A program made the position numbers and the translations under genes. Under the pieces are notes generated by a model, which saw only the letters and a list, made by a program, of their open reading frames with translations, searched no databases and was not told the DNA's origin. From Torreya grandis (Eukaryota > Streptophyta > Pinopsida > Cupressales > Taxaceae): a stretch of 64,000 bases of DNA. Positions 1 through 10,665 of this stretch are shown here, piece by piece. Within the stretch, counting starts at the first letter, position 1; each line of letters opens with the position of its first letter. The DNA lies in assembly GCA_037957365.1 (NCBI GenBank), contig JARHVA010001739.1, positions 124,001-188,000 of the forward strand. The letters are read 5' to 3'.

Positions 1-1564
1 TTCAACAGGTTCAGTTCAGTGGCTTGGTTCAAAGCGTCGGGCATGGCCTCAGGAATTTGGCGCGCTAGGTTGAACTTTTGAACCATTGAACCTTTTTGGT
101 TCAATGGCCCGGTTCAAAGGTACGCCCCAAGTCGGAAGGGCAATTCAAAGCAATAAAGGGACTTCCGGCCGAGTCCAAGGACTTTTCAAAGGGACAGGTG
201 CCGAGAAATTTTCAAGACAAAAGTGCCCGAGAGGATGCCACGTGGACCCAACTGACGTGGTAATGGACCCGATGACATTTTAGCAGGACCCGATGACGTC
301 CTGGTGGACGTCAAATTTTGCATAACGATTTAGCTGTTGGATCCCAAGCGACGAGGCTCGAAAAGTCGTCAATTTTAAGAGGATGGAATATCTGTTGGTT
401 TTCAAAGCTTGACGACCGGATGAGTGTCAAATTTAGCAGAATAAAATAGCCTTTGTTTCCAGCCAAGAAAGTATTGCCAAGGAGTCCAGAATGCAGCAAC
501 CTGCCGAAAGTTCATTCCTGGGAGGCCAAACGAGTTAGATACAGATAAATTTGATAAAAGACAAGCGAAAATGCACAGAATAAGCAAATAGTTAAGTCCA
601 AGTGGTGCCAATTTGAAGAAGAGAGTCCAGTAGGTGAAATAGTGTCAACGAGTTAACCATGAGAAGACGCAGTAGCTAAGAAATGTAATCGATTTCTTCA
701 TTTTTCATTTAATAGGTGGACAAACCGTGTTTTGCCATTTAAAAATGCAAACTTCAAGCAGGTAGAGCACATGGCTCATTAATATTTTGAGCGGCTTGTT
801 TCTTTTCATGAACAGCCATTTGTAAAAAAGAGCGCCAAATGAGCCTCTTGGACTTTCCATATATATTTGATACTTGTCATTTTATAATGATCTTTTTGCA
901 ATTTTTGTAAGGCACAGCCCTGCTGAAATTTCTACCTGAATCTATAAAGACTATTTTTTACCTCTTCTTGGTCAGATATTCTGTGTATGTCTGAGTGTTT
1001 GAGTTGTGTCCAGTCATTGTCTTTAATGCTCTCATAGTTCCAACACCAACACACCAGTTATCCACAAGGTGCCATTGTTTGCAGTTGACAGGAGGAGAGT
1101 TTTATTTTGGAGATACAGAGTAGAGGAAGTCATTTATAGTATGTATTTCACAGCATCTTGATGAGTCTCTATTCTTTTGTTTTCATAAGAACCTCCCTGC
1201 CATTTTTTTGTAGCCTAGTTTCCCTGTCGAGTCTGAGTGTATGTCTGTGGTCTTTATTTGATTCTGAGAGTAGGTGTGAGAAGATCACCTTTATTTTGGT
1301 GCATCACCTCCTTAGAGTAGTTTGTTTTCTTGCACTTTCTTCCCTTTTCACCCCCCCCAAGCTTTTATAGCTATATATATGTATATGCCTATATGAGTTT
1401 TTTTGCACTACCTGAAACAAACAAGATACATCAGAGGGAACTAGCCCATACCTAGAGACTCTCCTCTCCTGCTTCGTCATCCCATAGGCGAGAGAGGAGT
1501 TTCCATGTTGCGGGGAGAGGGCAGGAACCCATTTTCCTGCCACCAGGTGCAATCTCCAACGTCA
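1..1564 (+). repeat. 5' LTR of G1 (left part missing)
   Basis: It is collinear with 6732-8299. The right edge is set by loss of similarity straight after ccaacgtca, giving the canonical CA end. The left part is rich in GGTTCAA/TTGAACC words in both orientations. It carries a pair of GACGTC hexamers at 295-300 and 307-312. A TATA-like tctataaaga lies at 941-950, about 620 bp before the LTR end, and is the best promoter candidate; it is conserved in the 3' LTR at 7673-7682. A short C run (1351-1359) and TA-rich tract near 1370-1390 differ in length between the LTRs. Confidence 0.88.
941..950 (+). promoter_or_regulatory. TATA-like box in G1 LTR
   Basis: The word tctataaaga is kept in both LTRs of G1 (also 7673-7682). 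Position and conservation suggest the retrotransposon promoter TATA element, with transcription expected about 30 bp downstream. No transcription evidence is available from sequence alone. Confidence 0.4.
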
Positions 1565-1571
1565 ATAGTTC

Positions 1572-1590
1572 TGGCACGCCCGATGGGACA
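1572..1590 (+). other. candidate primer-binding site of G1
   Basis: The sequence tggcacgcccgatgggaca begins 7 bp after the LTR end, where minus-strand DNA synthesis is primed by a tRNA 3' end (the TGG start pairs with CCA). It is not the initiator-Met site. A second PBS-like word, tggcgactccaatgg, lies at 1667-1681 and resembles the clear PBS of G2 at 33598, but it is about 100 bp from the LTR. The tRNA used cannot be named with certainty. Confidence 0.5.
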
Positions 1591-1724
1591 CACAGTTTGA
1601 TAACGCAGTAAGATATTAAGATTGATGTTGGCTTGTCACAGCCATTTCAATATTTTATAGCATCTGGCGACTCCAATGGTAAGAGTTTCATTTTCCATAC
1701 TAAGACCAGTGTCTTAAAATTTCT

Positions 1725-2928
1725 ATGCCTAAAGTCACCACTAGGTCTGCTTCAAAAAGGATTCATTTTGAATTCGTTGAACTACCTCTAAATTCCACTA
1801 AAAGATTAAGGTTTAGGAAGACTCGTCCTTATCCAACAAGTCATCCTCCTAGACCTGTTATAAGAGACACAGTTACAACAGAGCCTCAGTTACGCCCCGT
1901 CCCAGCTATGGCTTTGCCATTTGTAGCCTTTCGTGGTGAGAGCCCCTTGAAACTCCCACAGTATGACCCAATGCCAGGGGCAGCTCTAAAAAATGTACCT
2001 TCTTTCGATGGATTGGGACCCATTACAGTCGTTGAGCACATCAGGAACGTTTCTAACCTCGTCAATATTCATAATATCACGAAAGAAAATGTCGCAGTCA
2101 GATTGCTAGCTCTGTCTCTTAAGGGCAAGGCTCTTGACTGGTACGGGACCTTGCCCGTGAATTCAATCCATTCCTGGAATGAACTGGGTATTCAGCTAAC
2201 AAACTGTTTTGGGGAAAAAAGTGATGACCTCTTGCTTGCTGAGCAGCTGACGACCATACAGAGGGATCTGCACGAATATATGCAGGACTTTAACACAAGG
2301 TTTCAGAAGACTTGGCAGAGGATTCCCATCCTGGTAAGGCCGACCCCCAGCTATGCTTTTTTATACTATTTGAAAGCATTAAACAGTGACATTGCAGTAA
2401 TGATACAATCTATGGGAGGGCATATATTGCCTGCTGCTTATGACATTGCCATAGCAGTAGAGAACTATTTAATATAGGCTAGGAAAATAGCCCCTAGACC
2501 CCACATGCCAATTTTCCCAAAAGCCACCTCCAATTCAGGCCCTTGCTCCCACATTGGCTCCTCTACCTGCCATCAAAAAACTAGTTGTTATCCCATCAAG
2601 TGAATTACATGAGGTTAAGAGTATGTGTCAGATAGTGACCAACGAACTTGTTGCCATTAAAAGGCATCAAGCTCAAGGCAACAGGCCGAACCAAGGGTAC
2701 CAGAATTATGGTCAAGCCCCTAGACCCCCTTTCCAGAATTATAATCAAGGTCAGGGGCAGCTCACTACAACCAGGCCATTTCAAAATTACAACACCAGTC
2801 CCTCTTCATCATCTAAGGCCATAGTGCCTGTTCAGAATAATCTTGTACAAGAGCAGCCTAGCTGTTTGACCATGGGATATGGTCAAGAACAGGCTATGCA
2901 TGCAAACGAGATGGTGAATTATTTCTAG
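1725..2928 (+). pseudogene. gag of G1 (capsid region), broken
   Basis: This is the structural Gag polyprotein that forms the virus-like particle in the cytoplasm. The first open stretch (1725-2477, 250 residues) contains the plant Retrotrans_gag signature: a run with ALSLKGKALDWYGTLP near residues 127-142, then SWNELGIQLTNCFG and an EQL..IQRDLHEYMQDFNTRF helix. It ends at a TAG (2475-2477) and continues, frame-shifted, at 2554-2928 with a Gln/Asn/Pro-rich linker typical of the region between capsid and protease. A zinc knuckle was not found. The ATG at 1725 sits 160 bp after the LTR and is the first in frame. Further decayed linker extends to about 3306. Confidence 0.85.
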
Positions 2929-3309
2929 AATACAGAGAATTAGGCTGCTGCTCTTTCCCAGTTTTTTGAGGCTCTAGCTCAACCCAGAATGAGTAGCAAT
3001 CAGGCCCAACCAGATTCTACTCTTATGAATCACGAAGAGGGCGAGTTTTGTGTAATCAATTATGGGGGCACTACAGGCAATCATGTTGATTATGTTGCAG
3101 CCAATACAAGATTTTAGAGGAGAGCAGTGGAAGAGGTGTAAGCTACCACTCAGGCAACAGTTGCACCTCTTCCATCACACTCATTTCAAAGGGCCCCAAT
3201 TTCCAAATAGCCGTTTGCACCTTCAGCACCTCAGCTTACAGCTCCAGTTGGGATCAGCCCAAAAGAAAACGTGAAGGGAGACAGTCCCCAAGTCAATATA
3301 GTGGACTAG

Positions 3310-3830
3310 ATGAAGAAGTTGCATGTGAGCATCTCCTTATGGGATTCACTGTCTCTTCTAGGACAAAAGAACATATTGAAGAAAGAATTGCATAAGCTGG
3401 ATCAACAGGTTGTTCCAACAAACATGGATAATGTCTTGATGACAAATGGACAGCCTGCCCCTCCAGAACAGGTAAAGAAGGAAGAGAAGACTCCCCCTTT
3501 CTACGTATCCTTGATCATTAGGGACTTCTTGATACACAACTACATAATTGACAGTGGGGCCAGTACATTAGTGATGCCTAAGTGCATTACTGACAAGATG
3601 GGATTGAAGTATGAAGAAATGAAAAAGGGAGTCCTGTAGCTAGATGGGACACCTGCAAAAACATTTGGAATTTTGAAGGGTTTAGACTTGACATTGCATG
3701 CTTGCCCAACCTTCTCAATTCCCCATGATATTGTAGTAGCGGATGTTCCTCCATTTTTTGCAATGTGCCTGTCCAGGGACTTCACGTCCAAAATAGGCAG
3801 CTATCTAGCAGCAAATTGGTCATATCTGGT
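3310..3830 (+). pseudogene. aspartic protease domain of G1
   Basis: The retroviral-type pepsin-fold protease that cuts Gag-Pol. The line PPFYVSLIIRDFLIHNYIID leads into the active-site triad DSGAS at about 3553-3567, followed by TLVMPKCITDKMGL. A TAG at 3637-3639 breaks the frame after GVL, and the second half (flap and C-terminal strand, with VADVPPFFAMCLSRDF) continues in frame from 3673. The sequence ends directly in the linker to the extra RNase H, without RT in between, which is an unusual domain order. Confidence 0.8.
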
Positions 3831-4128
3831 TTTCAGAACCAAGTATGGGACCAAGGTGAAAATCAAGTCTGAGCCACTCTACAAGGACCATCTAGAATCA
3901 TATACTCCCAAGGCAGTGAATGTCAGTTACACAATCATCGACCTAAAAGAGTCCCAGACAGACCAAGCTCCATCCTCTGCTCTTGAAGGAGTCACAGACC
4001 TACTCTTGGATGAGTGGGGAAATGATAACTTCGAACATGATCCATACAAATTTATAGAGGAGACAGACCTTGGAGTCTATTGCATGCACGAAGAGGGTGC
4101 CTTCATGCCAAATTTGATGAAGGCAGAA

Positions 4129-4617
4129 CAAGCAGACCTTGGCCTATGGCAGCTGTATTTTGACAGATCCAGAAGTAAGCTAGGCGCTGGAGGTGGGGTG
4201 ATCCTGGTCTCCCCTTCAAAGGAGAGGTACTTTTCAGCCTTTCAGTTCCGTTTCTATTGCACAAGTAATGTTGCAGAATATGAGTCTTTAATCCATGGGC
4301 TGGAATGTGCAAGAAAAAGAAGGATTAAGGAGTTACAGGTCTTGGGGGATAGTGAGTTGATTGTGAATCAGGTGAAGGGCCGAAATCTAACAAAGAAATC
4401 CTTGCTGAAGTCTTACAAGCATAGAGTCTGGGACTTGATGGAAGATTTCCTTGCTTTCAACATTGCCTCGATTCCCAGGGAGCAGAACAAACACGCAGAC
4501 AAGTTGGCTGCAATTGGCGCTCAGTTTGATGTTTCAAGAGAAATAAGCCAGGATTGTGGTTCGCACCACTTGAAGGTGGTAGTTAGACCCTCTGTCCCAG
4601 ACAACATTGCAGATTGA
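4129..4617 (+). pseudogene. extra (archaeal-type) RNase H domain of G1, located before RT
   Basis: An RNase H-fold domain that is distinct from the normal Ty3 RNase H further down. Seen in order: LWQLYFDRSRSK (first catalytic Asp), GAGGGVILVSPSKE, NVAEYESLIHGLECA (catalytic Glu), VLGDSELIVNQVKG (second Asp), and NKHADKLAA (last Asp). All four acidic catalytic positions are present. This is the additional aRNH known from the plant Tat lineage of Ty3/gypsy. The domain closes an open stretch running from 3673 to a TGA at 4615-4617 and lies 5' of RT, whereas I recall it as lying after the RT/RNase H in described Tat elements. Confidence 0.8.
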
Positions 4618-4941
4618 CAAGTTTTTGAAAGTGACCAACAGATAGCTCTCTTCCTTCGGGAGGAAGTTGAGTTCGTAATACACAACCAGGGAAAATTGCA
4701 GTAGCAATATGGAGATCAGATTGTCTAGTTAAAGAACAATAAACTCCCTAAAGGTCTGGTCACGCTTGAAAGCATTTTCAATGGAGATGACCAACTGAGA
4801 AATGACAAAGCATGCATCATGACCAAAGAGGAGAATTATGAAAAAGTTGAAATCTTCAAGGACAAGCTGCTGGCACTTGGCAAGGTCTGCACGTTTCAAG
4901 AAAAGTGAGCTTTCATTCTGCTGTGTCAAGAGTTCACTGAT

Positions 4942-5828
4942 GTGTTTGCATGGGATTACAGCGACTTGAAGGGCTTCGACCCAAGACTTGCTCAGCACAC
5001 CATTGAATTAGAGGAAGGCACCAAACCAGTAACACAAAATCAAAGGCCTATCAATCCTACAGTTGAGCCCCTCATGCAAAGGGAATTGGCCAAATTGATT
5101 GAGTCCAAAATTATATTTCCAATCAAACATTCCTCATGGCTGGCCAACCTTGTTCCTGTTAGAAAGAAAAATGGGGAGATCAGGCTGTGTGTCGACTTTA
5201 GAGACCTTAATAAAGTCTCTCTAAAGGATCATTATCCCCTTCCAAGTATGGAGCAGATTCTTCAGTAAGTGACTGGTAGCGAGCGTTTCTCTCTCTTAGA
5301 TGGCTATTCAGGTTATAATCAAATTTTGGTGCATGGTTGTGACCAGTATAAAATAGCCTTCACCACCAAATGGGGCACGTTTGCCTACAAGAAGATGCCA
5401 TTCGGGCTATCCAATGCTGGTGCTACCTTCCAACGAGCCATGGACATGGATTTTGATGGCTTGATAAATAACAACGTGCTGGTATACCTCGATGATATAA
5501 TGGTATTCTCCAAAGAAGCGAGCCAGCACATAGAACACCTCAAGCATATTTTTGAGAGGTGTAAGGAATTTGGCATCTCTCTTAATCCAAAGAAATGTGT
5601 GTTTGTTGTTCATGAGGGGAAGCTCCTTGGTCACATTGTGTCTAAGGAGGGTTTATCTATTGACCCTGAGAGAGTTTGCTCCATTCTGGAGATGCCCCTA
5701 CCAAAGCACAAGAAAGGCCTGCAGAGCTTCTTTGGCAGGATAAATTTTATTCGGAGGTTCATTTCAAATTTTGTTGAGACAGTTAAGCCCCTGACCTCTA
5801 TGTTGAGGAAAGGTGAAGAATTCAAGTG
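4942..5828 (+). pseudogene. reverse transcriptase domain of G1
   Basis: RNA-directed DNA polymerase of the Ty3 type. Visible blocks: FAWDYSDLKGFDP linker, LIESKIIFPIKHSSWLANLV, VRKKNGEIRLCVDFRDLNK, DHYPLPSMEQILQ, FSLLDGYSGYNQI, TTKWGTFAYKKMPFGLSNAG, the catalytic YLDD box at 5485-5496, and the LNPKKCVF and LGHIVSKEG thumb motifs. One TAA at 5266-5268 interrupts the frame between fingers and palm. The catalytic aspartates are intact. The open stretch ends at 5874 after a frame slip into the RNase H. An integrase never follows. Confidence 0.9.
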
Positions 5829-6310
5829 GACAACGCAAAGAAAGGAATCTTTGAAGCCGTCAAGCAGGCTTTAGCCCAGGCGCCTGCTTTGATCAGCCCT
5901 GACTTAAGTAAAGACTTCAACCTCTATACATTTAGCAATGAAGAAGTGATATATGCCATGCTTACCTAAGCAAATGGTGAAGACCTCAAATAGCCACTCG
6001 CCTTCTTCAGCCAAGGATTAGAGGATTTTGAAGTCAGGTACACGTATGTAGAAAATCAAGTCCTGGCAGTAGTGCAGACCTTGGAGAAATTTAGGTATAT
6101 GCTGTCTAACAGCAGGATCCACCTTATGGTCCCACATCCTGGCATCAAGGATTTCTTGACCAATCAATATTTGAATGAGAAAAGGGCAGGATGGATCACC
6201 AAAGTGATGGAGTACGATGTAGACATTAAAATCACCAAGCTGGTGAGGGGCAGAGGTTTGTGCGAACAGTTGGCTGTAGGTTTCAAACAAGATAAAGGGG
6301 AGAACAACTT
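5829..6310 (+). pseudogene. Ty3-type RNase H domain of G1, degenerate
   Basis: Read in frame after the RT: a region with AVKQALAQAPALISPDLSK, then FNLYTFSNEE where the first catalytic Asp is expected (LYTFAS-type, as in Tat elements where this RNase H is often degenerate), PLAFFSQGL, the Y.Y.E.Q.LAVV helix and the C-terminal EYDVDIKITK block. Stops occur at about 5968 and 5992. The partial open stretch 6072-6398 covers the second half. Loss of the first acidic residue fits division of labour with the extra RNase H upstream, but this is inference. Confidence 0.7.
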
Positions 6311-6441
6311 GTTAATCCATGATGCAACCATTACAAAAGAATCAACTGTCATAAAGTTATCATCTGACTCCATGCCCAATGGATTGCAAGGCAACTAGTC
6401 TCTAAGCATAGCAGGCATGCTTCCCCTAGGAGTCACCAATT

Positions 6442-8299
6442 TGTTGACCAAATTTTGCCTGCAGGTAAAATTTTGGTCCCCTTCCTCCCCTACTGTTCAT
6501 GCCAATTATATTGTAGGTTGTTCAAGTTCAACATTCTCTGTTTCATGCCCTGGTTCAATTTTGAGTTTAGTTTCTTGGTGCAAAGGTTCAATTTTGAGTT
6601 TGGTTTCTTGGTTCAAGTTCAAGGGGTTCACTGTTCAGTTCAAGTATTTCAATGTAAACATGTTGAACCCTCGTACCATTGAACTGTTGAACCAAATTTT
6701 TTGGTTCAACGAAATTGGTTCAACGGGCTTAGTTCAATGGGTTCAGTTCAGCAGCTTGGTTCAAAGCATTGGGCTTGGCCTCGAGAATTTGGCGCGCTTG
6801 GTTGAACTTTTGAACCGTTGAACCTTTTTGGTTCAATGGCCCGGTTCAAAGGTATGCCCCAAGACGGAAGGGCAGTTCAAAGAAATAAAGGGACTTCTGG
6901 CCGAGTCTAAGGACTTTTCAAAGAGACAAGTGCCAGGAAATTTTCAAGACAGAAGTGCCCGAGAGGATGCCAAGTGGACCCGACTGATGTGGCAATGGAC
7001 CCGATGACATTTTAGCAGGACTCGATGACGTCCTAGTGGACGTCAAATTTTATAGAACGGTTTAGCCGTTGGATCCCAAGAGACGACACTCAAAAAGCCA
7101 TCAATTTCAAGAGGATGGAATATCTATTATTTTTCAATGCTCGACGGCTGGATGAGCATCAAATTCAGCAGAATAAAATAGACTTTGTTTCCAGCCAAGA
7201 AAGTATTGCCAAGGAGTCCAGAATGCAGCAACCTGTCAAAAGTTCATTCCTGGGAGGCCAAACGAGTTAGATAGAGACAAATTCGATAAAAGACAAGAGG
7301 ACACACATGGAATAAGCAAACAGTTAAGTCCAAGCGGCACCAATTTGAAGAAGAGAGTCCAGTAGATGAAATAGTGTCAGCGAGTTGACCATGAGAAGAC
7401 GCAGTAGCTAAGAAATGTAACCAGTTTCTTCATTTTTCATTTAATGGGTGGACAAACCATGTTTTTTCATTTAAAAATGTGAACTTCAAGCAGGCAGAGC
7501 ACATGGCTCATTAATATTTTGAGCAGCTTGTTTCTTTTCATGAACAACCATTTATAAAAAAGAGCGCCAAATGAGCCTCTTGGACTTTCCATATATATTT
7601 GATACTTGTCATTTTGTAATTATTTTTTTACAATTTTTGTAAGGCGCAGCCCTGCTAAAATTTCTACTTGAATCTATAAAGACTATTTTTTACCTCTTCT
7701 TGGTCGGATATTCTGTGTATGTCTGAGTGTTTGAGTTGTGTCCAGTCATTGTCTTTAATGCTCTCACAGTTCCAGCACCAACACACCAGTTATCCACAAG
7801 GTGCCATTGTCTACAGTTGACAGGAGGAGAGTTTCATTTTAGAGATACAAAGCAGAGGAAGTCATTTACAGTATGTATTCTGCACCATCTTGATGAGTCT
7901 CTGTTCCTGTGTTTTCATAAGAACCTCCCTGCCATTTTCTTGTAGCCTGGTTTCCCTGCCGATTCTGAGTTTATGTCTGTGGTATTTTTTCAATTCTAAG
8001 AGTAGGTGTGAGAAGATCACCTTTATTTTGGTGCATCACCTCCTTAGAGTAGTTTGTTTTCTTGCACTTTCTTCCCTTTTCACCCCCCCCCCCAATTTTT
8101 ATAGCTATATATATATGTATATGCATGTATGTATTTTTTGCACTGCTTGAAACAAACAAGATACATCAGAGGGAACTAGCCCATACCTAGAGACTCTCCT
8201 CTCCTGCTTTGCCATCTCATAGGCGAGAGAGGAGTTTCTATGTTGCGGGGAGAGGGCAAGAACCCGTTTTCCTGCCACCGGGTGCAATCTCCAACGTCA
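6442..8299 (+). repeat. 3' LTR of G1
   Basis: The right edge at CA (8298-8299) is fixed by comparison with the 5' LTR. The left edge is an estimate: similarity with the visible part of the 5' LTR begins at 6732, and the nearest plausible TG start is tgttgacca at 6442, which also opens a 34-bp near-palindrome. The GACGTC pair is at 7027-7032 and 7039-7044, the TATA-like word at 7673-7682. The sequence contains a long GGTTCAA-rich section (6510-6850). Confidence 0.85.
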
Positions 8300-9119
8300 A
8301 CATGTATAACTTAGAAAATATCTAAATGCACTATGGACTTTGTTCAAAACTATTAAGGGATGGCTATATGCTTTATAAATATAGGGTGGTGTAGATCTGG
8401 GATTGACCAAGTATGACATATGTATAAGTTACCCTGGCTCAAACTCTATTGAGCTTATTCAAGATACATTAAAGGTGATAATGTCCCCTAAATATAATAT
8501 CTACTTCCCCTCAAGGATGATGCTGAGTAGAGGGACCCAATAATTATTCATGTGGATGATGAACTTCTCACCTCATATAGATGGTTGATTAGAATTGAAT
8601 AACAGTATGCACCCCCTCACCGAAGGTTTCAAGATTATATATTTTATACATATATCTTCAATCATCTTGTTCATATTTCATTGTAATGAGATTAAACCTT
8701 ATGATGTGGACTGCAAAAAAGTAGTACATCTCAGAATTCTTGCTCTGACTTAGGATTTGAGGTTGAGGAGTCTATTGATGAATTATTTTCTCTCCTATGT
8801 TTAGGATTTAATATGAATGTACTTTGGGATCTAGAGGTAATTCAAGGTAGAGGGATATAAATAATTTTAATACATACATAGAAAACTGATAACATTCGGT
8901 GCTTGCTCAATTTGGATGGGACCTTAAAGTGCTCTACATGACAGCTTTCATATAGTAATGGCAAGTCAGAGGCTCACATCATATGAATTATTTACTAGAC
9001 ATGATTTGATTGGATTGATGTCAATATTTAAACATTATTGGCTTATATATATGTAAGATAAATTTGTGAATATGCCTTAGTTGGGTTGGTTGGAGGAGAT
9101 GGGACATGTCTAGTTATCA
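8300..9119. other. intergenic, nothing recognised
   Basis: AT-rich sequence to the right of G1. No coding frame, splice-like exon or repeat structure could be supported. It probably belongs to the old sequence into which G1 was inserted. Confidence 0.5.
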
Positions 9120-9530
9120 AGGATGTGCATATCTAACAACTCTAACCCTTTTTCAGGTGTATTAGACCTACACATGTGGAAATATTTGATTGGATTGGGT
9201 GTCTTGAGGCTCTAACAAATCTGATGCTTCTAGGATAGTGACAGTTATATCTCTAACACAAATATATGTGTGTAGAAGATACACACGTGGTAATGTATCT
9301 AATTGCATCAGGCCTCACAGGGATCTAATAGCTCTTTAACATTTCTTGGACATGACACCTCTAACAATGCTGACACTTCTAAGCATGTATAAGGTACACA
9401 TGGTGATATGTAATTAGATTTGGCCTTCTAGGGCATTGTCAACATTAAAAATTCCAAGACTTGATGCATCTTAGATAGCTTTAACACTTTCGGGTGTATG
9501 AGGTACACATGTGGCACAATAAAGTTCAAT
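9120..9530. repeat. degenerate tandem repeat, about 111-bp unit
   Basis: The landmark ACACATGTGG (with variants) recurs at about 9170, 9281, 9395 and 9505, a spacing of 110-114 bp. Between landmarks the words tctaacac, gattggatt/attgcatc and cttctagg recur in the same order. Roughly 3.5 units, strongly diverged, no coding potential. Confidence 0.6.
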
Positions 9531-10139
9531 TATAGGGGCAATTCAATTGAAGAGGCATGGGAGGCCATTTTGAATCCCTTCTTGACATAACTATAAGAGC
9601 ATGATATATGATTTATGATAAAATTAAGTACGATTCTATCTATCATGAATTAAACCAATTAATCGATTGGTTCAATTAGGTACGTGATTTGGGCAAAATT
9701 GAACCCCTAAAATTTTTTATGGCCCAATCAATTATATAATCTAGATGCAATGTGTAAGGCTTAACTGACCCTAACTTAATCATAAATGCAAATACGAATG
9801 CAAATGTTACCAATTTCAACCCATTGAACCTAAATTGGAGTCTACAATGTGATTAAAAGGGCTAAATTAGGTCACATTTCATTACATGTTGATCGTAAAC
9901 CCTAATTTTATCACTTAAGCATGTATAGTTCCTAGAAACCCTAATTTCATGACATATACACATATACAAACCTGTTACACTAAACCCCTAACCCTAAATC
10001 CTAATTTTATAACAAACATAACCCTTAAGTTCCCTGATTTCATCACAAATCCATAAATTCATGAATGTGATTAGTGCCAATTTGTGAACCCATTATTCAC
10101 CTAGTTTTGTAAGGACCTATGACAGGATTTTGAGAAAAG
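9531..10139. other. intergenic with scattered CCCTAA-like words
   Basis: No gene seen. Between about 9895 and 10040 the words ccctaattt and ccctaaccctaaat recur, reminiscent of the plant telomere repeat CCCTAAA but too irregular to call an interstitial telomere. Confidence 0.4.
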
Positions 10140-10520
10140 TTAGCTCATTTCATCTTACATATTGAGCCTTATTTCATCATTCATTAGTCTTATTACTTCA
10201 TAATCTTATCAAGAGTCTTATTGCATCAGGTATTGGAGATTTATGCATCATATTAGGGATTTATGCATCATATTGAGCCTTATTACATCATATTATAGCC
10301 TTATTTCATCATATTTGAGATTTATTGAATTTTATGATAGTCCTATTACATCGTATGATAGTCCTATTGCATTGTATGATAATCTTATTACATCATATTA
10401 AGCCTTATTACATCATATGATAACATTATTACAACATCTGATAGTCTTATTGCATTATATTATGGATTTATGCATCATATTATAGTCTTATTACATCATA
10501 TCATAGTATTATAGTGGTTT
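10140..10520. repeat. short-unit tandem repeat (about 22-30 bp, ttattacatcatatgatagtc)
   Basis: Words such as cttattacatcatat, gatagtcctattacatc and gatagtcttattgcat are repeated head to tail with variable spacing. This is a decayed minisatellite on the 5' side of gene A. Confidence 0.65.
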
Positions 10521-10559
10521 TATGCATTGATTATGAGCCTTTTGCTTGTTTTTATAGTA

Positions 10560-10665
10560 TATGTGTATATTTTAAGGAATGCATACATGTTATAGTAATG
10601 CGTATGTGTTATAATGACGTATACACATTCCTATAATTCATACACATTCCTTGAAGTAAAACAAA
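10560..10665. repeat. array of ATGCGTATGTGTTATAA-type motifs, left copy
   Basis: In order: aatgcatacatgttata, aatgcgtatgtgttataa, then gacgtatacacattcc and ttcatacacattcctt in opposite sense, so that the block is bounded by aaggaatg and cattcctt as a loose inverted repeat. The same motifs recur at 27525-27750 beside the start of gene B in the opposite orientation. This could be a subterminal repeat of a DNA transposon. Confidence 0.55.

Larger units (their letters stand above)
1..8299 (+). mobile_element. Ty3/gypsy Tat-like LTR retrotransposon G1, 5' end outside window, integrase missing
   Basis: Bases 1-1564 and about 6442-8299 are two copies of the same sequence in the same orientation and flank a retroviral-type coding region, which defines an LTR retrotransposon. 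The internal order is gag, aspartic protease, an extra RNase H, RT and the normal RNase H. After the RNase H (about 6300) the sequence runs into the 3' LTR with no trace of an integrase zinc finger or DDE core, so this copy, or its parent, had lost integrase. The reading frame is broken by several stops and frameshifts. The two LTRs differ by roughly 7-9 percent in the stretches I compared, so the insertion is old. The upstream target-site copy is outside the window; the downstream flank after 8299 begins acatg. Assignment to the Tat group rests on the additional RNase H, a family hallmark. Confidence 0.9.

Noticed and set aside
1667..1681. tggcgactccaatgg as the primer-binding site of G1
   Set aside because: It resembles the G2 site but lies about 100 bp from the LTR end; the site at 1572 is adjacent to the LTR and preferred.
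9895..10040. CCCTAA-rich words as interstitial telomere
   Set aside because: Only two or three consecutive units and irregular spacing; chance in AT-rich DNA is likely.
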